In this document: piece after piece, positions 39,627 through 50,256 of the stretch
How the letters are laid out: each line of letters opens with the position of its first letter
Numbering within the stretch: the first letter of the stretch is position 1
Assembly (NCBI GenBank): GCA_905221605.1
Contig: CAJNDS010001835.1
Coordinates: 682,129-746,128 of the forward strand
Direction: 5' to 3'
DNA from: Symbiodinium natans
Lineage: Eukaryota; Sar; Dinophyceae; Suessiales; Symbiodiniaceae
DNA: 64,000 bases
The notes under the pieces: model-generated
What the model was told of the DNA's origin: nothing
Database searches by the model: none
What the model saw: the letters and a program-made list of their open reading frames with translations, nothing else
Position numbers and translations under genes: made by a program

Positions 39627-40478
39627 GCCAGGAGAGGGTCACAATGAAACTGTTGGATATGCGGTATTTCCCAACACCGGGATGATTTGATATATCCTCA
39701 AAGGGAACCCCCTTTTTGTCAGAGAACCTTCATATTGAAAGAAGGCGGTGTGGCCTTTGTTCATGTTGCCCTGACACCCCGTGAGGCATTGATCCTGGAG
39801 AGGGCTGGCAAGGCACGAGAATGGTCTGAGCAGGTTGGCGTTTGGCAGCATAATTGTCTTAAGAAAGTGTAAGTGTAAGACAATCGGCAAATGATAATCA
39901 GATGTATGTGTGTATATATATATATACATTTATATGTTGGTGTATGTATATATATATATATATGTATATCTATTTATGATTTATTTATATGTTATTTTGA
40001 TATATTCATACACATCAGCCCGTATGAATCAGCGCAGGACTCACAGGCGCTGCACTTTCTCGAGATGGCTGCCAAAGAGAACCGAGCCTCCAAGGATTCA
40101 GCTGCCAAGCGCAATGTGGTTTGTGGCACTTTGGCACTTTGGCACTTTGTGGCTGAGGTCCCACTTCCTTTGGCACGTACTTTGCACTCGCGAGCATGCA
40201 AGCACGCAGGTCTGTATAGGTGTGTGGGTGTGGGTGTGTGTGTGTGTGTATGCGTGTATGTGTGTATGTGTGCAGGGACGCGTGCGCTGTGCGCGTACGC
40301 TGTGCGCGTGTGCTGTGCGCGTGTGCTGTGACGTGTGCTGTGCGCGTACGCTGTGCGCGTGCGTTTTGTTGGACACTGAAGACAAAGCCCAAGCCCTTTC
40401 TGCCACATGCCACACATACACACAACCCCTAACCCTGCATGGATATTTGATGGGTTTGATTCGGCTTGATCATGTGAG

Positions 40479-40946
40479 GAGTTCGTGCACTACAAGTGCT
40501 ATGTGCAGTCCGGCATGTTCCACCCCCAATACTTCGTCCGATCCCACCGCTACTCTGTGGCATGTGCCACAGGGTCTCTCATGGAGTCCACCACTTACGC
40601 GAAGCTCAAGAGAGATACCATCCGCGAGTACAGGCTATCGGCCTGCAAGGATGAAGAGGACTACGAATACGAAGACCTGGAGGAGAAACAAAGAGCCATC
40701 CCACTCAAGGACCTGAAAGACAAGAACCATCTCGCCAATGGGACACGCGACACCTGGTTGGGTCTGTTGGGTCTTGATGCCCTTGAGGCAGGCGATCTTG
40801 ATGCAGGCGCTCCACCGGGCTCCCTCATCGTCCATCTTGAGGGTGGCGTCGTCATGAGAGTGCACAAGTCAGGAGGCTCAATGACGAAGAGCCCCCCTAA
40901 GAAGGTCAGCAAGTACGCGTTCGCCCTTTCCGCCAGGTTGCCGTAG
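40479..40946 (+). CDS. unrecognised exon with charged, KD/EE-rich product
   Basis: After the acceptor-like GTGAG the frame reads EFVHYKCYVQSGMFHPQYF, continues through TYAKLKRDTIREYRLSACKD, EDYEYEDLEEKQRAIPLKDL and NGTRDTWLGLLGLDALEAGD, and stays open to the TAG at 40946. A GC donor is possible after CTTGAGGCAG near 40790. Composition is clearly protein-like. I recognise no family. It may be a later exon of TPR gene B or of a separate gene; phases were not matched. Confidence 0.4.
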   Translation, partial: EFVHYKCYVQSGMFHPQYFVRSHRYSVACATGSLMESTTYAKLKRDTIREYRLSACKDEEDYEYEDLEEKQRAIPLKDLKDKNHLANGTRDTWLGLLGLDALEAGDLDAGAPPGSLIVHLEGGVVMRVHKSGGSMTKSPPKKVSKYAFALSARLP

Positions 40947-42484
40947 TCGTTGCCACCCAAGCGCCAGCAGTCCAGCAGGTAAAAAACAAAGCACAGAGAC
41001 AGTGTGCCTCCCCTGGCTTGTCCGAGTGTGAGCGATTCAAAGAAAACGCGCGAGGAAGCTTTGGAGGTCGCAGCCACAGCTCGGTGGAGGCGCGGGCACC
41101 TTCGTGAGGCGGCGACCTGGTATCAGGACTGGCCCGGATTGGCCATAAAGTTTGACTTGTCTTTAGGGCTTGTAGGGTTCTAGGGATTTTGAAATGTGGG
41201 GGTTGCTCATGCGGTGGAGTAAGGGTTTAAGGGCCGCAGTTTGCTGTGAAAGCTGTTTTTGTTGAACCTGTTTTGTTTTCCCGGTTAGCAGGATACCTTG
41301 AAACCAGAGCGGGGAGGGGCTTTGGGAAAGTTGTGTGCATGTTTACGGCAGTCTGGAATGTGGGACAAAGGCTGCTTTTAAGATATTTACAAACTGTCCG
41401 TGGACTGGCGTTCTACACAATTGTTCTTGTGCCGAACCTGCAAGCCCCAGACGCTTGCTTCAGAAGTAAATATCGTGACCAAACGTAGAAAGAAAGGAAG
41501 CTAGCTAGTGTCGGCACCAGGTAGATATCTTGAGTGCAGAGGTGCCCGTATTCTTGGCGTTGTTCTTCACAGCGAATTTTGGTTTATTATGTAACGAGCG
41601 AAGGGAATAAGACAAGCGAACGAAGTGAGTGAAATAAAGCCCTTCCCAGTATACCTTTTCCACCAAAAGCCCACACAAGACGCACCATTTTCCTTCAGAT
41701 TCATGTTGGCTATATTGCCTCCTTCGCTGATATCTTATGGGATGGGCTCATAGACTCAGTTCCTCATGGCAAAGCATCAGGAGTTAGATGAAAGGTCCTA
41801 TCGCTCAGCACAGCAATGCAAGTCAGCACAGTGTCTTGTTTCTGGGGTACGCAAGCGGTCAAGTCTGCAGACAGAAAAACTCACACACGACTTTCATGTG
41901 CGAAGTTTGTGTGTGTGTGTGTGCGTGTGTCAAAGTTTTTGGTGCAGAGTTTTGCGCGGGGGTTGTGCTTACAAGGTTCGGGTGCGAAATTCGTCGCTTT
42001 AAAATGATTCGTGGCAGGGCTGTATCAGCAGGAAGGTCAGGCAAGGCTTCTGCCCGTGCAGCAAGCAGGGGGCAGGGGCGGTCCCGCAGGGCTGTGTGAT
42101 CACATCGCCTTTAGTCGTTTTTGTGGGTTCTTGTTCTTCTTAGAACATTTTAAGCCCCTTATTGGTCCTTATTGGAGAATGTGCAGTGTATGCATGACTT
42201 GCATAGCTGTGCTTGAGAGAAGGGCCTGGCGTTTTTCCCAGCAAGACACTTGGAAATGCAATCTTTGAAATGGCAAGTGTGGGAACCCACAGCTGAAGCC
42301 TACGCATCAGTCACAAAAAAACACTCGTGCTGGGTTTCTGCAGCCATAACAAAAAGCAATCTAGTCCACACATGTGCAAAAGATCTTTGGCATGTTTTTT
42401 CATATATTTACATACATGAACACCACTTACACATAATTTATGTACGTTTATGTACGGAATGTACGTGTCAAAGCCCCGAACCAG
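40947..42484. other. no supported gene
   Basis: About 1.5 kb. Short open frames (for example 41246-41488) have no family resemblance. A short (TG)n run lies at 41905-41930. Confidence 0.3.
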
Positions 42485-43712
42485 GAGCTGGAGCGCTTGG
42501 ACCCGGAGAATTGCCTGTGGCCCGCCCGCCTGGCGCAGGCGGCACTGCGCCAGGACCAAGTTGCAAAAGCGCCCGGCCCCCGGTCCGAGCATTTGGTTCA
42601 GGTTTAGGATGTTCAGTGAATGAAAGGATTTCGGCTGATGGACCCTTTGTTTCTTATCCTTTCGTCGACTGCGCCAGGCATGCGTGGTTAGTGTCAGCCG
42701 GAGAGCGGCTGAGACGATGCGAGAAGGCAAAAGGGGAAGGAAGAATGGCATGGCCATTCCAGAAAGACACTGCTCTATGGCACCGTGCTCCGCATCAAGG
42801 AATCAGCTCATGCAGGGCTTTGTGCCAGCTTTGGAGTGCAGTTTTGCGTGTAAGTGTAGGACCTTCTCCCGGTAGTAGTCTTCTGACTGCAGGCTTTGGA
42901 CCAGCCAAAGCCGCAAGTCGTGGCGGAAATTCGATGCTGGCTGGGCTATGGACCCCCTCTGAGTGTATGGTTTGTACCTGTCGGAGAGTGTCAGAGTTTA
43001 CAACAGGGTAGTTCTTGACTTCTGGGTATCAGACGGTGTGAGGGCTTCTCAGCAGGTTTAGCTGAGCGGCCCCCCTTTGCCTGCTCAGGACATCTCTTGC
43101 TGCGTGCTGAGCCACAGCCGAACAGCAAGCAGTTCTGTGTGCATTCGTGGGTCAACAAACAAAGAGAGCAAGAATTGGACCCCCTAAAACCCTAAACGGG
43201 CCACCACTTAGGTGTTTGAGGGGTGCTTCCGCCTGATCTATGGAATGTGGTTGTGGTCGGTTGCCTTCGGTGTTGAGATCAGGCGACTCGCCAGCTTGTG
43301 ACCTTTGAAGCCTCGGGAGCCTTGCCCGAGCGCGAGAGTGAGCGACGAAACTGGGAGCCTGATTCCGAGGCAGGATCACCCAAAGGCCGCCTTGGAGATG
43401 CTGCAGAAGGCCTTGTTTCGTCTACACCATGTAGTATGTAGCCTTTAGGTTTCCACCGGTTTGAGAACAGCCCCGAGAACATCAGGAACATAGTGAAACA
43501 CCCGCCGCGAGCCAGGTCCCTTCAGGTCTGGCCGACGCATCTGCTTTTCTGTTTCAGGCACCAGTCGCCCAACTGCATTGTCGCATTGGCAGACAGCCTT
43601 CTGCTTTGGCGCGTCCTATTTGAAATATCTGAAAAGAAGTGCTGAGTCACGCATTGCATCTAAGCATTGCGTTTTGCAGCTGCGGCGTCAGGCCCTGGCG
43701 CAAAGGCAGCAG
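42485..43712 (+). CDS. TPR-like exons, group C
   Basis: Three small exons keep phase 0: 42485-42538 (ELERLDPENCLWPARLAQ, GC donor at 42539), 43374-43430 (DHPKAALEMLQKALFRLHH, GT donor) and about 43680-43712 (LRRQALAQRQQ). The joined product is strongly TPR-like (LDPEN.....A..LAQ followed by P.AALEMLQKAL). The group may be the continuation of TPR gene B. The 0.8-kb intron between the first two exons contains nothing else recognisable. Start, stop and gene membership are not established. Confidence 0.45.
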
Positions 43713-45014
43713 GGTGAGGACTCCAACAGACAGCCTTAGCAGCCTGCGAAAGCACCTGCAGGCATGTGCAGCTGCATTGACAGCTCTGCCAAAAGGGCCG
43801 AAGACAAGCAAAACATGGCACGTGCAGCCCCTTCCCCTCTCCAAGAATCCAAGCTCAAGGCTCAAGTGTACACACAGCCTAATCCTTCACAAGGTGTGCT
43901 TCTTACGGCATCCCCGTGATCTCACATCACAGAAAGAGAAGACCCAAAAGGTTGTGAGGCCTTCTCTGGGTCCAGTTTGGGTCCGGAGGCGAGAGCCCAG
44001 GGTAAGCTTAAAGGAGTTGTCCCCGAATCCCGGACAACGAACACGTTGAAGTGCAAACCATTCGTCTTAAACACCCCAATACGAGAGGACACTGCTGCCG
44101 CTTTGCGATCGGCCCTGGATGCAGAGCCCAGACTCTGCGAGGCAGGTCGCTGTGAGGGTCGAGCTGTAGAGATGCTGTAGAAGTTTCAGCCGTGGTGAAC
44201 ATAAACTTTGCATCCTGACGAGACGGGACAGGCATAGGTGACATGCGAAATCGCGAAGATTATGTTTGGCAGGGCACGGTCCTCTCTGCAATTGGGTCGG
44301 TGGAAAAAGAATCGTCGGTGGTGGCGACGCCACGCTGGCAAGCAGAAACAACAACTCGCAACCCCCTACTGACTTCAACGGCAGAACCAGAAGCCAATCC
44401 AAGACCGAGGCGGGATGGGGGGGGGGGGGAAGAAGGGGGGGAAGATGGAACAGCCCACAATATCATAATATCAGGCAAGCATAACAGGGGCGTGGCTCAC
44501 AGCAGGCGCCTCCATCAGAGTACCATAGAACTAATGGCTTGGTATTATGTACTTTCATGATGCATCGTCATGCTTGTGGCTCTACGTGGAACAGTCCACA
44601 TCACGTGATGTAGATGATTGTGTCTTAAAGCTCTTCATAAGTTGTGCTGAATGAAGAGAATAATGCCTTACACACACACACAATCGCGCCTGCCGCACGG
44701 TGGTCAGGTGATGTACCAAATGCTGCCCGCCCTGCCAAGCAGGCCAGGTGCCAACGAAGCCAGGCGAAGGAAGGCGTGTCTAGCTTTGGTGCCTGCTGTA
44801 CAGCAGGCGAATTTGGAAAGGAGATCTGAAAGCTGTGAACGAACTAGAGCTTAAGTCCCAAGAGCCGCTGTACTGTAAGCTTTTCCGCATCATGCCCTGC
44901 AGCGAAACACAAGAAATCACAAGAAGGCTTGAGTCAACGAACTCTTGATCACGTTCGGTGACGGTAGGGGGTCGTTGTGGGCGTCAGCGTGGCTGAATCA
45001 CGGACATTATAGTA
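43713..45014. other. no supported gene
   Basis: About 1.3 kb; includes a G-run at about 44417-44445. No exon was defended. Confidence 0.3.
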
Positions 45015-45612
45015 TTGGATCCGCTTGTAGAGCGTGGGAAGGCCCCACCTTCAGCCCATGTTGCAAGGTTTACGCAGCACGCGGAAGCCCTTCTGACGCA
45101 GCTTAAGGCTCTCCCATCAGAAGCTGGCTACCCCAGGCCCAGGCCAGCTTCATGGAAAGTGATCTGCTTGAAAATTGCGGAGATCTTCTTGCCGCGCAAC
45201 GCCAGGCCCGCCCTCGACGAGTATGCAAAAGGCAGACCCGTTGAGGCAGTCTACAGTCAGAAGGATGCAGCAGGGGTGCAAGGGGTTTCGAGCTCAGAGT
45301 CAGAAGCTATAATGAGGCGCAGGTGAGATGTCAGATGTACGAGAGTTTGAACGGATTTCAATGGGGTGCTGTTTAGCGCGCAAATTTGATCAACTTTGTG
45401 TGTGTGATCTGTGATCCGCCCGTCTGGGATTTGTGGAGGTCTACAGCAAGAGTGGAGGCCGCTGGTTCCCGGGTGAGATTGTGCAGGCTTGTCCACGCGC
45501 GCAGAGTGTTGCGGGATGAACAAGCTCCACAGGGTGGGGGGGGGGGGGGGTAGTAGGTTTGGAATCTCACAAGGCAAACGACGAGATGGTCAAGGTCAGA
45601 TACCTCGCCTCT
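45015..45612 (+). CDS. exons of an unrecognised protein with an SH3-like segment
   Basis: Segment 1 (45015-45323) reads HVARFTQHAEALLTQLKALP, then WKVICLKIAEIFLPRNARPA and AKGRPVEAVYSQK; it is helical and protein-like. Segment 2 (45427 onward) reads GFVEVYSKSGGRWFPGEIVQ and segment 3 (about 45578-45612) reads NDEMVKVRYLASW. Segments 2 and 3, if spliced, give the VEVYS...W.PGEI....MVKVRY pattern of small SH3-like or Tudor-like beta barrels, which I have seen described widely in dinoflagellate proteins near kinase or TPR regions. A G12 run lies between them. Splice junctions are not fixed. These could be upstream exons of a gene ending before the intronless TPR gene at 46255. Confidence 0.4.
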
Positions 45613-46254
45613 TGGCTCAGCAGTCACAGAGCGGCGGTTTCTGATCCAAATTTCGCTGATGTCTTTGGCCGTCGCTGACCAAGTTTAGAATCGTTTCGCT
45701 ATAGCTGATGGAGTCGAATCGATTGGAAAGCAAGTGGCATCCCAACACATCTGTGCATACTGAACACTCGCACACACCTGTGGCCACAAGGTCGAGTCGA
45801 AAGATCCCAGTGCGGAGCGGCAGCGGGTCCCCAAGCAACTATCCATGCTCTTTGACCATCGCACGTGGCCTGGACAAGTACCATGGGCTGTCTCCTCGAC
45901 AACGCCGATGCAGGGGACCCTCAATACTTAGTCTTGCGTAGTGGAGGCTGGAAGGGGCTGAGCATGATCGTGTCTGTCGATATCTTGGCTCAAGGCAACG
46001 CATGCGTTCCAACCTTGGATATTCGCAGGAAGGGCCACGCATTAGCAGCCACAAAAATGTTGGGGCACACGATCCCCACAATCAGTATAAGCTAACATAT
46101 GTAAGCAGGCCCTAACTACAAGTACCATGGAGTTCCTACAGGACCTACCGGGCTACGTTCAGCCGAATCAGCAGGCTAGGTCTGAGCATCTCCGGGCCGA
46201 TCCCAAGGCGGTGACCGCCGCATGGGGTTGCAAGGCTTGTAGCTGTCCCAAGCC

Positions 46255-48876
46255 ATGGCCAGCCTGCGCGGAGATGCAGGGCTGGTGTGGGCAAGGACAT
46301 GCGAGTTGGCCATCCAGCAAAAGATCGAAGAAGCCCTTGCAGTGTGCACCGAGGTGGAAGAGAAAAGCAAGCGACTAGGCATCACTGTAACCCAGGCTGC
46401 TGCCGCAACGTCTCGGGCTGTCGTGGGCCTGTGCCGTAGCCCCGATGGCCAGGCTTTCATGGAATCCCTGCGGGGTCTTGGGGCGACCTGGGGGGAAGCA
46501 AGCCTCCTGCTAACAGATGCGAGTAGTAACAACTTGCCTGATCCTGGTGACTCTCGCTGGGGCGAGGCAGTCAAAGTGGCAAAGAAAGCTCTGGCCCAAG
46601 CATCGCCGGATGTGGCCCAGGCCATCTCTCTGGCACATCGGCTTGGCTTGGCCTGGACGCCCACACTGCAGCCGCGGCGGGCAACATCTCAGAGCTCTGC
46701 TCCGCTCGGAGCTGCAGACGCCACTTCGTCGCCAGCGAAGGCGATGGCGCTGAAGGAGCTGGGCCGAATGCAGGAAGCAGGGCAGGCAGCGATGGAAGCT
46801 GCCAAGACCTACCGCGAGAAAGGGAACCTCGAAGGTGAAGCTACCTCGTTGCTAGTGAAGTCTGCCGCATTCCTCGGGCGCGACAACATGCTGGCGCTCC
46901 AGGCTGCAAACCATGCCCTGAAGCTCTTCAAGGAGCTGGGGCATTACGTGGGCCAAACGGCGTCGCTCCATGCTCTGGCGAAGGCCCAGCTGGCCAAGCA
47001 TAGCACTGACGAGGCCCTTGGACGAGCTGCAGAAGCCCTGAGGCTGTGCCGCTCGCTCGGAGACCGCCTTAGTGAGGCACAACTTGTGGTCACCGCAGCC
47101 TCGGCTGCCTTGGCTTCGGGAGCAGGGCGTAAGGCCCTGGGATTCCTGGAGAACGCGATACCCACAGCCCGCGTGCTGGAGGATCGCTTGCTAGAGGCAG
47201 ACCTCCTGTGCTTGGTTGCGAAAGCTCGTGCAGTCTGCAACGAGCCCGGGGCTGCCGCTGCCAAAGAGGCACTGGCAATCTACGAAGCTTTGGGCCTTCC
47301 CGAACGGCAGCTCCATGCCCTGGAGGCGCTGATCGAGGCGTGTAAGGCCAAGCAGAACACGCTGGATGCCACCGCCTGTGGAGAGAGCCTCGCGTCCATC
47401 TTCCGCGCCGCAAGCAAGCGGAAGGAGGAGGCCAAAGTCTCCGTTCTCCTTTCGCGAATGCACTCTGATCTTGGCGATCTGGATCCTGCCCTGGCAGCAG
47501 CGGAGGCTGCTATCTCCGTGTTTCAAGCGGCTGAAGACGTTGTAGGCCAGGCGAAAGCACAAACTCTTAGCGCTTCCATCTTCCTGGACCGCAAGGACTT
47601 TGACGAAGCCCTGGTCGCCGCCAGAAAGGCAGCTGCACTTTTCGAGCAATCCGGCGCGTTGGACGAGGAGAGTCGCGAAGGTCAACTGACTTGCATCAGC
47701 ACTCAGGCCTTTGCTCTAGCGCAGCTTGGGAAGTTCAGTGAAGCACTTCAGTACCTGGATGAGCAGTTGAGACGGTTCCGAGGGACGAAAGACAAGCGAG
47801 GCGAAGGACGCGTGCTGCTCATCAGCGCGCAACTCCTCCAGGCTCAGGGGCGGCTGGAGCAGGCCCTGAGCGCCCTCGCCACTGCTGCACCAATGCTAGC
47901 AGCCGCAGGGGACCGAAGCGAGGCAAAGGCGTGGCATCTCAGTACTCAGATTTACATGGAGCGGAAAGACCTCTCCAAGGCCTTGGCTGCAACGGAGATG
48001 TCGGCCCTAGCCTACCGCAAGGCTGGGGACAAGCGTGGAAGAGCCCAGATTGCAGCTCTCATGGCCGAGATCCAGTTCTTGCTCTGTGGCGTGGAGAAAG
48101 CTCGTGAAGGCAGCTTAGAGGAGGCAAAGAAGGCATCGAAGGAGGCTGTGGCACTTTTCCAAGACCTGCGCGAGAAGAGTGTCGAACTGGGCTACTGTTT
48201 GCATTGCCTCGCCAACATCAACCTGGCACTGCACGACTTCGAGGCTGCCCTGCGGACCGCAGAGGAGGCCCTGGACCTTTTCAGGACGCTCCGTGAGCCA
48301 ATGCTGGAGACTACCGCCTTGCTCATGGAGTCCGCAGCCTACGTGGGGCTGCAGGACTTCGAGCAGAGCAGGCTCCGTGCGAATGAGGCCAAGGAGATCT
48401 ACGAAGCTGCTGGGGCGGGCAAAGGGGCCGACTCCGTCGATGAGTGGCTACAGAGCATCGAAAAGTACGCCAAAGGCGAGCTGAAGATTCGAAACTTCCA
48501 TGGCTTCTCTATGCGCCGAACATATGGAACCCCTGTAGCAGCGCAACGGGAGCAGCGACAAAGTTTCAAGCCTCCGCGGCGGCTTGGGAACATCAACGAC
48601 ATCGAGCTCATGATCGCTGACGATTCTAAGACCACACGAAGCACCATCATCATCTACCAGGGCTTGGAGCATCGAAGTGGTGTGGCGTCCCAGACTGCCA
48701 CAAAGAAGGTCACCGCTGCCGAGCTTGAAGCCTTTGGGGTTTCTGCCGACAAAGACCTGGAGTATGATGTCAGATGGGTTCATCGACACAAGTCCAAGAA
48801 CTACTCCAAGGGCAAGCGCCTGCAAGTTTCTGATGAGGCATTGCTGGCTGCAAGCGGACGCCCAGTTGATGCATGA
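46255..48876 (+). CDS. long intronless TPR-repeat protein
   Basis: One frame of 873 residues from the ATG at 46255. Most of it (about residues 10-740) is TPR-like helix pairs of roughly 40 residues, as in kinesin light chain or LGN-type superhelices: ALGRMQEAGQAAMEAAKTYR-like units, ALKLFKELGHYVGQTASLHA, EALRLCRSLGDRLSEAQLVV, AISVFQAAEDVVGQAKAQTL and EEALDLFRTLREPMLETTAL. The C-terminal 110 residues are different: a basic linker then IELMIADDSKTTRSTIIIYQ and YDVRWVHRHKSKNYSKGKRL, unrecognised. The product is probably a cytosolic scaffold. The lack of introns over 2.6 kb contrasts with the neighbouring genes made of exons of 20-35 codons and suggests a retroposed copy, although no spliced-leader relic was found upstream. 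A Glu/Ala-rich composition fits a real protein. Confidence 0.85.
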   Translation: MASLRGDAGLVWARTCELAIQQKIEEALAVCTEVEEKSKRLGITVTQAAAATSRAVVGLCRSPDGQAFMESLRGLGATWGEASLLLTDASSNNLPDPGDSRWGEAVKVAKKALAQASPDVAQAISLAHRLGLAWTPTLQPRRATSQSSAPLGAADATSSPAKAMALKELGRMQEAGQAAMEAAKTYREKGNLEGEATSLLVKSAAFLGRDNMLALQAANHALKLFKELGHYVGQTASLHALAKAQLAKHSTDEALGRAAEALRLCRSLGDRLSEAQLVVTAASAALASGAGRKALGFLENAIPTARVLEDRLLEADLLCLVAKARAVCNEPGAAAAKEALAIYEALGLPERQLHALEALIEACKAKQNTLDATACGESLASIFRAASKRKEEAKVSVLLSRMHSDLGDLDPALAAAEAAISVFQAAEDVVGQAKAQTLSASIFLDRKDFDEALVAARKAAALFEQSGALDEESREGQLTCISTQAFALAQLGKFSEALQYLDEQLRRFRGTKDKRGEGRVLLISAQLLQAQGRLEQALSALATAAPMLAAAGDRSEAKAWHLSTQIYMERKDLSKALAATEMSALAYRKAGDKRGRAQIAALMAEIQFLLCGVEKAREGSLEEAKKASKEAVALFQDLREKSVELGYCLHCLANINLALHDFEAALRTAEEALDLFRTLREPMLETTALLMESAAYVGLQDFEQSRLRANEAKEIYEAAGAGKGADSVDEWLQSIEKYAKGELKIRNFHGFSMRRTYGTPVAAQREQRQSFKPPRRLGNINDIELMIADDSKTTRSTIIIYQGLEHRSGVASQTATKKVTAAELEAFGVSADKDLEYDVRWVHRHKSKNYSKGKRLQVSDEALLAASGRPVDA

Positions 48877-50256
48877 GTCTAGCCAAGAGTGTGAGTCGGA
48901 GAGGCTTCGGAGATGTTGAATCTGCGTTTCTTCCTGAGGGCCAGGTGCATCGTGCGCCATCTCGCCCGTATTGCCCTAAGCTTACACCCATCCTTTAAAC
49001 GCTGTTCTGCCTCGCGCGCGCACGCGCGCGCGTGCCCTCTATAGAGGATCTTCACACTTCATGCATCGCACAGTCACACCAGGAGTTCCTGGCAGGACGG
49101 CAGAACAGTGCCAGGCAGTTATAGCAGTAGATGACAGCTGGACGTTTGGACTTGCAAGAAAAGGCTGGTTGCCTTGCATTCCTGGACGCACAGTTCTCGC
49201 ATCTCAGTGATTTTGCAGTCGCAGTCTCAATCCCAATCAAAACGCCCGCCGAGGCTTGCTTGTTTCCTATCTCTCTGCTGGCAGGTTTTTGGAGGGATTG
49301 TTCATTCTGCCTGCCTTGGGGGTACTGAATGGGGCATGCTGGTGGTTCCCTTCTCGCTCGGTCCCCACTGAAGTAAAACTCTGCATCGCTGATGGTTCAA
49401 TTGGAAAAGTTCCTCACTTTGTCCGCCAAAGGTGGTGCGAGAAGTTGCTTCTTCGCAGCTCGGACTCTCTGCGGCCTGCGCGAGGGTCTCAGATCATCTG
49501 CAGGAAGTCGGAAGTTAAGCGAGCCTGTGGCTGGCAGCGATGAAGCCCGGTTCTTCTGCTTCAAGACACCATACCAGCAGAGCAGCCGGCACGAGACCGA
49601 AAGAGGGATTTCTGTGCAAGCGACACTCCAGGCCGAAGAAGGGAGAATCCGTGGTGGGGAAGGCAGCATCCCCAATGCTTTCTGTCACGGACTTCGATAT
49701 GCGTCAGTTTCGGAGAGTTTAGGAATCTGGCCAGCGCCACTTGACATTAGCTAGAGTCTTTGGCTTGCTCTCACGAGAAAAAGGGGCAATGCACGTTGGA
49801 ATTTCCGGCTTCGGCTCCAATATCGATCAGAGAAGCATGCGTGCCCTCCGTCAGGAACCAGCGCCAATTCTGCCTGCAGCACCCGCCATGAAGGCAAGGT
49901 AGATTCTGGATTTTGCTCCGCCTTTCCGTGCCGAGTGTCAGGCATGCAGGCTTTGCAATTTCAGCAGTAGTTTTGACATCGCAAGACATGAAGCTAAGGG
50001 CATCGACGTGGAGGCTGCCACTCCCAGGCAAGTTGGGTACTGCACCAAGCCTTGCCCCGAAGTTCATTCACAATGGGAATTCCAACATTTGGAAAATGAA
50101 TCTTGATGCGCAATGCATGTCCGAAACGAACCTTTGGTGATGGCTCCCGCAAGCTCTCGTAACGCGGGGCTGCCTTGCCAGGCAGAACGTGTCGGTGGTG
50201 CAGCGCGCGCCAAAACCTACACACTCGGCGAGCAAGAAAGAGGCTTCTTGCTGTAG
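48877..50256. other. intergenic or 5' part of the kinase gene
   Basis: A CGCG-rich alternating run lies at 49014-49032. Earlier exons of the kinase gene probably lie here but none was recognised. Confidence 0.35.

Noticed and set aside
45983-45998. TTGGCTCAAG, a 10-base match to the end of the spliced leader.
   Set aside because: Too short to be distinguished from chance and lies within an unrelated open frame.
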